A stretch of 64,000 nucleotides of DNA from positions 26,582,407 through 26,646,406 of the forward strand of contig OX393562.1 in NCBI GenBank assembly GCA_947652115.1, given 5' to 3'. Origin of the DNA: Blastomussa wellsi (taxonomy: Eukaryota > Cnidaria > Anthozoa > Scleractinia > Plerogyridae). Position 1 is the stretch's first letter. Each line of letters starts with the position of its first letter. The position numbers and the translations under genes were made by a program. The notes below the pieces were generated by a model that had not been told where the DNA came from, did not search any database, and saw only the letters and a list, made by a program, of their open reading frames with translations. Positions 59,289 to 64,000 of the stretch are shown here, piece after piece.

Positions 59289-59399
59289 TGCTCCCGGGGG
59301 GGTTCGAACCCCCGACCTTCGCATTACTTCAGCACCCTCGGCGGTACACGCCAGCACTGCTTATAAGTACGACGCTCTAACCGACTGTGCTACGGGAGC
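59289..59399 (-). tRNA. trnI(uau): tRNA-Ile(UAU) with intron, array copy 9
   Basis: A full 111-base gene. The T loop reads TTCGAAC, against TTCGAGC in the others. The intron has the original TGTAC loop. TTTT follows on the minus strand. Confidence 0.88.
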
Positions 59400-59800
59400 T
59401 GGATAACATTTGTAGTAATTCTTGGTGTAAATGAAACACATAACAACATTTCAATAATAAATCAGTTTCAAATTAAATGTCAATTTTACTTCAATGACCA
59501 TTGACTGATCCGTCATGACTGTTAAAAAATTACTGATCATTGTGAATAGCGAGGGCAACTTATTTACACAACTGTAAAATCTGCGAGGCTCTCCAACGTT
59601 TCACTGCCACTGAAGGGGTAATGCTCCATATACCAAGTCAATATATGCCCTGTTGTGTCGTTCTATTATTTAAGGGACAGGCTCCATTGTTGTGTCCTTT
59701 GTGACGTAATTTGCTATTGACTTGGTATATGGCGCTCGGCCCCACTGAAGACTAACCGCACTCAAGATCAAATCTCAAACTAAATCAAACTAATGAATAG

Positions 59801-59845
<45 letters not shown>

Positions 59846-60132
59846 GTATAACAATATAATTTGGTTTTATCAACTAGGTTGATAATGTCAATTGGCCACC
59901 GTAAAGAGATTCAAGAGCTGACGTTTCGAGCGTTAGCCTTTCGTCGGAGCGAATCAAGGAATTGTGCGTCGTGTGTTTTTATATACACAAAGATGGAGCT
60001 TCGCTATTGACTGGTGCCTGGTAACGTGAAAACTTCGGAATAAATTAGTTGAATGAAAAGCGTTCGTTGATACCGTGAGGATTAAGAGTGCCGCCGATTT
60101 GAAAAATAAATTTTTGTTCTAGAGTTTTACTC

Positions 60133-61196
60133 TATCGTCGCTACATTGACGACTGTATCGGCGCTACCTCTTCTACCAGAGAGGATCTTAATCAATTTAT
60201 AACCGCTGTTAATTCGTTTCATCCTGCCCTACCTGGGAAATTTCCGATACTTCCTTAGCATTCCTGGATATCAAAGTTTCTATCGAAGGCAACAGTTTAT
60301 GCACCAGTGTGCACTACAAACCCACAGATTCTCATAGCTATTTGTTGTATTCATCTTCACATCCATCACATGTCAAGAATTCCATTCCTTATTCTCAGTT
60401 TCTTAGACTTCGCCGTCTTTGTAGTGACGACTCTGATTTTTCCTTAAAATCAGAGGAAATGTGCAATTTCTTCGACAAACGCGGCTATCCTGCTTCTGTT
60501 GTTCAAGCGGGCAATCATCGCGCCCAATCNNNNNNNNNNNNNNNNNNNNNNNNNNNNNNNNNNNNNNNNNNNNNNNNNNNNNNNNNNNNNNNNNNNNNNN
60601 NNNNNNNNNNNNNNNNNNNNNNNNNNNNNNNNNNNNNNNNNNNNNNNNNNNNNNNNNNNNNNNNNNNNNNNNNNNNNNNNNNNNNNNNNNNNNNNNNNNN
60701 NNNNNNNNNNNNNNNNNNNNNNNNNNNNNGTAACTTTTTAGTCAGAAGTGCATTCCAAACTAGTGATCAACCCGGAACTTTTAAATGCGCTCGCGCACGA
60801 TGCAAAACATGCCCTTTCATTAACAACGTTGACAAAATATCGGGACCCAAGCGATCTATCAAAATCACTGATCATTTCACCTGTACCTCAGCCAATACCA
60901 TCTACTGCATAACTTGCACTCTTTGTAAAAAGTTATACATCGGCGAAACAGGGAGACGACTTGGCGAGCGATTCCGAGAACACCTTCGTGACGTAGAGAA
61001 AGACGACAAAAATGCATCGAAACCGGTCGCGGGACACTTCAATCTCCCAAATCATTCTAAGCAACATATGGCAGTGTGTGGCCTTTCCCTTCACCAAGGA
61101 AACACGGAAAGCCGTAAAACTCTAGAACAAAAATTTATTTTTCTAATCGGCACTCTTAATCCTCACGGTATCAACGAACGCTTTTCATTCAACTAA
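60133..61196 (+). pseudogene. Penelope-like RT/GIY-YIG coding remnant
   Basis: At 60133 the frame reads YRRYIDDCIG, with YIDD matching the catalytic motif of the reverse transcriptase; everything upstream is missing. Near 60232 the reading shifts by one base into the frame TWEISDTSLAFLDIKVSIEG, which continues to the gap. After the gap a Cys-rich part (CARARCKTCPF) leads into a GIY-YIG domain: TIYCITCTLCKKLYIGETGR, then RFREHLRDVE, then HFNLPNHS, ending INERFSFN at the stop. The frameshift and truncation make it a dead copy. The frame across the gap is meaningless, because the gap length is a placeholder. Confidence 0.88.
60530..60729. other. Assembly gap of exactly 200 N
   Basis: 200 undetermined bases inside the Penelope-like coding region. 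The round number suggests an arbitrary scaffold gap, so distances across it are unreliable. Confidence 0.99.
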
Positions 61197-61375
61197 TTTA
61201 TTCCGTTGTTTTCACGTTACCAGGCACTAGCCAATAGCGAAGCTCCATCTTTCTGTACATAAAAAACACATGACCCACAATTTCTTGATTCGCTCCGACG
61301 AAGGGCTAACGCTCGAAACGTCAGCAATTGAATCTCTTTACGGTGGCCAATTGACAATATCAACCCAGTTGATAA

Positions 61376-61868
61376 ATTATATACATATTTGATAGCTTGG
61401 TGGGGTACAAGTTGAAACCTTGGCTGTATTAAATTGCGTCCTCTATAGCTTGTGAGCATATTTCTGCTGATGAGACCGCGTCCAAACAGTACTTGGACAG
61501 AAGTAGCGACGAAAACAGTCCCACCCATCCCACCCATCGAAATTGTCTACTACCCGCGTTTGCTAATATGGCGTCACATCTTTGAAAAGTTTAGCCTAAA
61601 TTTCTCAATCTTCTTCATTCTTTAGTATTGTTACCTCTTTGGTGTTTTTCTACCTTGGTAAACTATTATTTGCCATTACTTAAGGTTAACCTCGTTTCGT
61701 TTGATTTGAAGTCTTTAATTTAAGGCAGTTTAAAAAATTCGCAAAGACGACTTCATAGATGGACACGAAGCCTGGCCCCCACAAGAAGCGGAGGAATGAA
61801 AGCACACATAAAAAATGTTTTAGGTTCTTCCCTGTGTCAATAAACAATAAAATTCAAATTCGCCTTAC
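61376..61868. other. Start of the BTB-Kelch intron, with a MITE fragment
   Basis: About 61565-61690 resembles part of the MITE body seen at 32831 and 48098 (TTTGGTGTTTTTCTACC, AAACTATTATT). No Kelch-coding exon was found here on the minus strand. Confidence 0.5.
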
Positions 61869-62926
61869 CTGTAGTCATATCTCTCCATACTTGATAAATG
61901 TCCATTGAGGGACACTCCGCCAACCGTGTATATGAAGCCTTCACACGCCACGGCACCGTGACTAAAGCGCGGGATCAACATTGGCGCCAAATTGTACCAC
62001 TGATTGACAGATGGCACATAACACTGAGTCGAAGAACGCAGCTCATCCCCAGGGCCCCAGATCGTAATGATCGCATCTACATTAGAGTCCAAACACCTCC
62101 GTAACTTGCAAATGTCACTGTTTGGTTGATCTTGCGTTCCAAATAAGGCATATGACTTCATAGCTTCATAAAGCAGCTTGGTGCATTCAAGACTATCTGT
62201 TACCAGCTCTTCCTTTTCAACATAATTCGCGATGTAATACTTTGACATGCAGCCTAAGCGTACCTTGGAAAGCAACTGAGCGAAGTCCGTTCTTCTGCTA
62301 TCCACGTCATGTTTTACCCACGAAATGACCGCCTCATACACCTGTTCTTCACTTTCCACAATGACGTCATCGAGGGAAATAAGCTTCTCGATATCGGAGA
62401 ACCTCAGGTGTAGAAATTCCTCAGACTTTGAAACAGCCACGAAATTTTCAAGAATAAAGCTTTCTGATTTGTCCACCAGCTCTTCGCAATCATACCTTTC
62501 AGAGAACGCTCTGACAGATAGGCAATTTGAAGGACTTAGAGTTTCTTCTAAGTACACACTCCCTTTGTCCTTCAAGCTTTCTATTAACAGGTAATCGCCA
62601 GCGAAGACAAGCTCTTTAACGTTCTCGACTGTGATGTCAACTTCTCCAGTATATATATAATTTAGCAAATCGTCCATTACAAACGAATTAAATCCTTCTA
62701 GTTTTACTTGATTTTGGTTCCTTTCTTTCATGTCGGATGTAAACAAACCAAGAAAATACGCACTACTTGCCGCCAAGATATTTTTGTGCGCTGGAAATTC
62801 TTGTCCATCCACGTGAAGAATTGTGTCGCATAATATTCCTTGTCGACGAAATTCGTCCATTTTCTTGTAAAGATTTCCTTGGTAGCTTGCTTCAGGACGG
62901 TCAGTGTTTGTGTCATCCAGATCCAT
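61869..62926 (-). CDS. BTB-BACK-Kelch protein, first coding exon only
   Basis: The exon encodes 352 residues and ends at a good donor (TACAG/GTAAGG, phase 2). Residues about 24-130 form a BTB domain (CDTILHVDGQEFPAHKNILA, YFLGLFTSDMKE, LLNYIYTGEV). Residues about 133-235 form a BACK domain (NCLSVRAFSERYDCEELVDK). From about 286 the first Kelch repeats begin (AIITIWGPGDE, WYNLAPMLIPRFSHGAVACE, GFIYTVGGVSLNG, MERYDYR). KLHL proteins are substrate adaptors for CUL3 ubiquitin ligases: BTB binds CUL3 and the Kelch propeller binds the substrate. About four more Kelch repeats would be needed for a full propeller. They are not visible in the adjoining 500 bases, and the Penelope element and tRNA array come next on that side. 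Either the next exon lies far away or the gene is broken. The subfamily is not assigned. Confidence 0.93.
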
Positions 62927-64000
62927 TATTTCCTGAATTGATTTTTTTTATCTTCGTTTTCAAAACGCACCCTCCCGACGAGCTATCGGGCTTGTGTTAA
63001 ATTTAATCACGGCAAAATTAAACTTCACTTTCGTTGTTGAAATTTTTTTTCGCGAGGGTCCAAAAAGAAGGTTTTGTACGAAGCGCGTTCAAAATAAAAT
63101 TTCACGTTATGTCGAGAAAGCCATTTCAAAACATCATTGTCTTCTCATCGTCACGTTGCAGGTGATATTCTCCTTATATGGAAAATAGCCTTGATTTCAG
63201 CTGGCTTGCCAGTAAGAAAATCTTGGAAGCTTCACGTCTCCCAAGTTTCAACGAGGTCGAAAAACACGCTTAAATACAGAAAACTGCCGTGATGAAAATT
63301 AAAAAAGGAAATAACTTTTAAAGTCACGAAAGGAAAATAACAATTAAAAAGAAGTCAACCGCGGCGAATTCGTCTTTTCAAATATGCAAATAAAGTGAGT
63401 TTTGATAGTGAATAATTATCATCACGATTCTTCGATTGTAACATATCGACCTCAGACGCTACAGCTAGCGTAAATTAAGTCTTGTCGTAATATTTAAGAA
63501 TTGTCAAATGTTTTCAGTAGATTTCTCCAAGATTTTTTTCTCAAAGAAAAGTAACAATGCGTGTGTGGCTTCAAAGCATCAAATTGGAAATTATCTGCGA
63601 TGATCATTGTTCACTTTCAAAAGTCATGCAAGTCACACTATAATATTAAACATTTATTGCAAGCCGTGATAAGATGTCCAAAAAACTAGTTGTTAAGCAA
63701 AATATTTTAAATCTTGCTGTATTTATTAAGTGTGCCGCTGGTTTTAGTAAAAATATAACTTATAAATTTACTGGCCAATTCATCAGTTTGAGAATTTTCA
63801 TGTTCAAAAAACTGAACTTAATTCAAAATTTATTTTTTTAACAAGCATTGCAATATTGCTTGTCCCCGCCCCCTCAAATAGTAACAAAACTAATCGTGGC
63901 GGGGACAAGGATTAAAAAAAAAAAGTAAAAGGAATGTACAATCACATTTGAAAATAAAGAATAGCATGTGATATATAATAAATGAAAAAAAAAACAGATT
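62927..64000. other. Upstream region of the BTB-Kelch gene
   Basis: AT-rich, with no gene recognised. It presumably contains the promoter and 5' UTR of the minus-strand BTB-Kelch gene, but no TATA box or clear element was found. A small inverted pair (TTGTCCCCGCC and GGCGGGGACAA) lies at about 63861-63908. Confidence 0.5.

Larger units (their letters stand above)
52320..59796. repeat. Complex tandem array built around tRNA-Ile(UAU) genes
   Basis: Flanking sequence recurs with the tRNA copies. One flank type, from TGACGTAATTTGCTATTGA to CTTAATCCAAAAAAA, precedes the copies at 52637, 55094 and 57209 and restarts after 59700. Another, with TTTTAAAAAGGTCTTACTTA, precedes those at 54385 and 56481. 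The copies at 57209, 58249 and 59289 are exactly 1040 bases apart. The last two full units carry a 275-base MITE. Confidence 0.9.
59797..61375 (+). mobile_element. Penelope-like retroelement, 5'-truncated, with inverted terminal copies and an assembly gap
   Basis: The internal part encodes the end of a reverse transcriptase and a GIY-YIG endonuclease, the hallmark pair of Penelope-like elements. The left flank (about 59797-60127) is an inverted copy of the right end (about 61118-61375), including the antisense 3' end of the coding region. The right end carries GACGAAGGGCTAACGCTCGA, a degenerate hammerhead-like core, seen also in the fragments at 2741 and 17267. It interrupts the last flank unit of the tRNA array. 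The element is 5'-truncated and its frame is shifted, so it is not autonomous here. Confidence 0.88.

Noticed and set aside
52637..59399. Different anticodons among the array copies
   Set aside because: All full copies read CTTATAA in the anticodon loop; the differences lie in the D loop, T loop and intron only.
60309..61196. Apparent intact 295-residue protein
   Set aside because: The frame crosses a 200-N gap and starts at a GTG codon inside a Penelope-like element; upstream RT sequence in another frame shows that it is a truncated, shifted remnant.
1..64000. CRISPR arrays, bacterial operons, rRNA genes or viral genomes
   Set aside because: None seen: repeats are not of spacer type, genes are spliced, and no rRNA or viral structural gene was recognised.

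Overview
The window is eukaryotic nuclear DNA, AT-rich, with small exons, GT-AG introns and many inverted-repeat and SINE-like elements. The gene content (MANSC/EGF and apextrin-C membrane proteins, an intronless class A GPCR, a BTB-Kelch gene, a Penelope-like retroelement) suggests an anthozoan cnidarian, most likely a stony coral or a close relative. That assignment is inference from gene content. No species marker was seen.

Layout. 1-3108 holds the 3' end of PSMD13 (26S proteasome lid subunit). From 5.5 to 50.8 kb lie five genes for predicted single-pass membrane proteins, called here M1 to M5: M1 (5471-6859, +, no ectodomain), M2 (10742-12581, +, one MANSC domain), M3 (18441-23334, +, two MANSC and three EGF domains), M4 (33480-37850, -, ApeC domain) and M5 (43474-50756, +, ApeC domain with a long cytoplasmic tail). 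An intronless GPCR (27706-28842) sits between M3 and M4. From 52.3 to 59.8 kb there is a tandem array of intron-containing tRNA-Ile(UAU) genes, all on the minus strand: seven full copies and two fragments. A further plus-strand copy lies in an M5 intron. A Penelope-like element (about 59.8-61.4 kb, with a 200-N assembly gap) borders the array. The first coding exon of a BTB-Kelch gene (61869-62926, -) follows.

The unifying observation is that M1 to M5 share one gene skeleton. Each has a signal-peptide exon of 58-70 coding bases ending in phase 1, then a stalk exon running from phase 1 to phase 0, then a last exon encoding the transmembrane segment and tail. The ectodomain sits between the first two as blocks that start and end in phase 1, so blocks can be gained, lost or swapped without breaking the frame. 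M1 is the bare skeleton. These may be diversified surface recognition or adhesion receptors; that role is inferred from domain families.

Exon coordinates were read by hand from splice signals, frame and phase continuity and domain content. No transcript or homology search was possible. UTRs are not defined.
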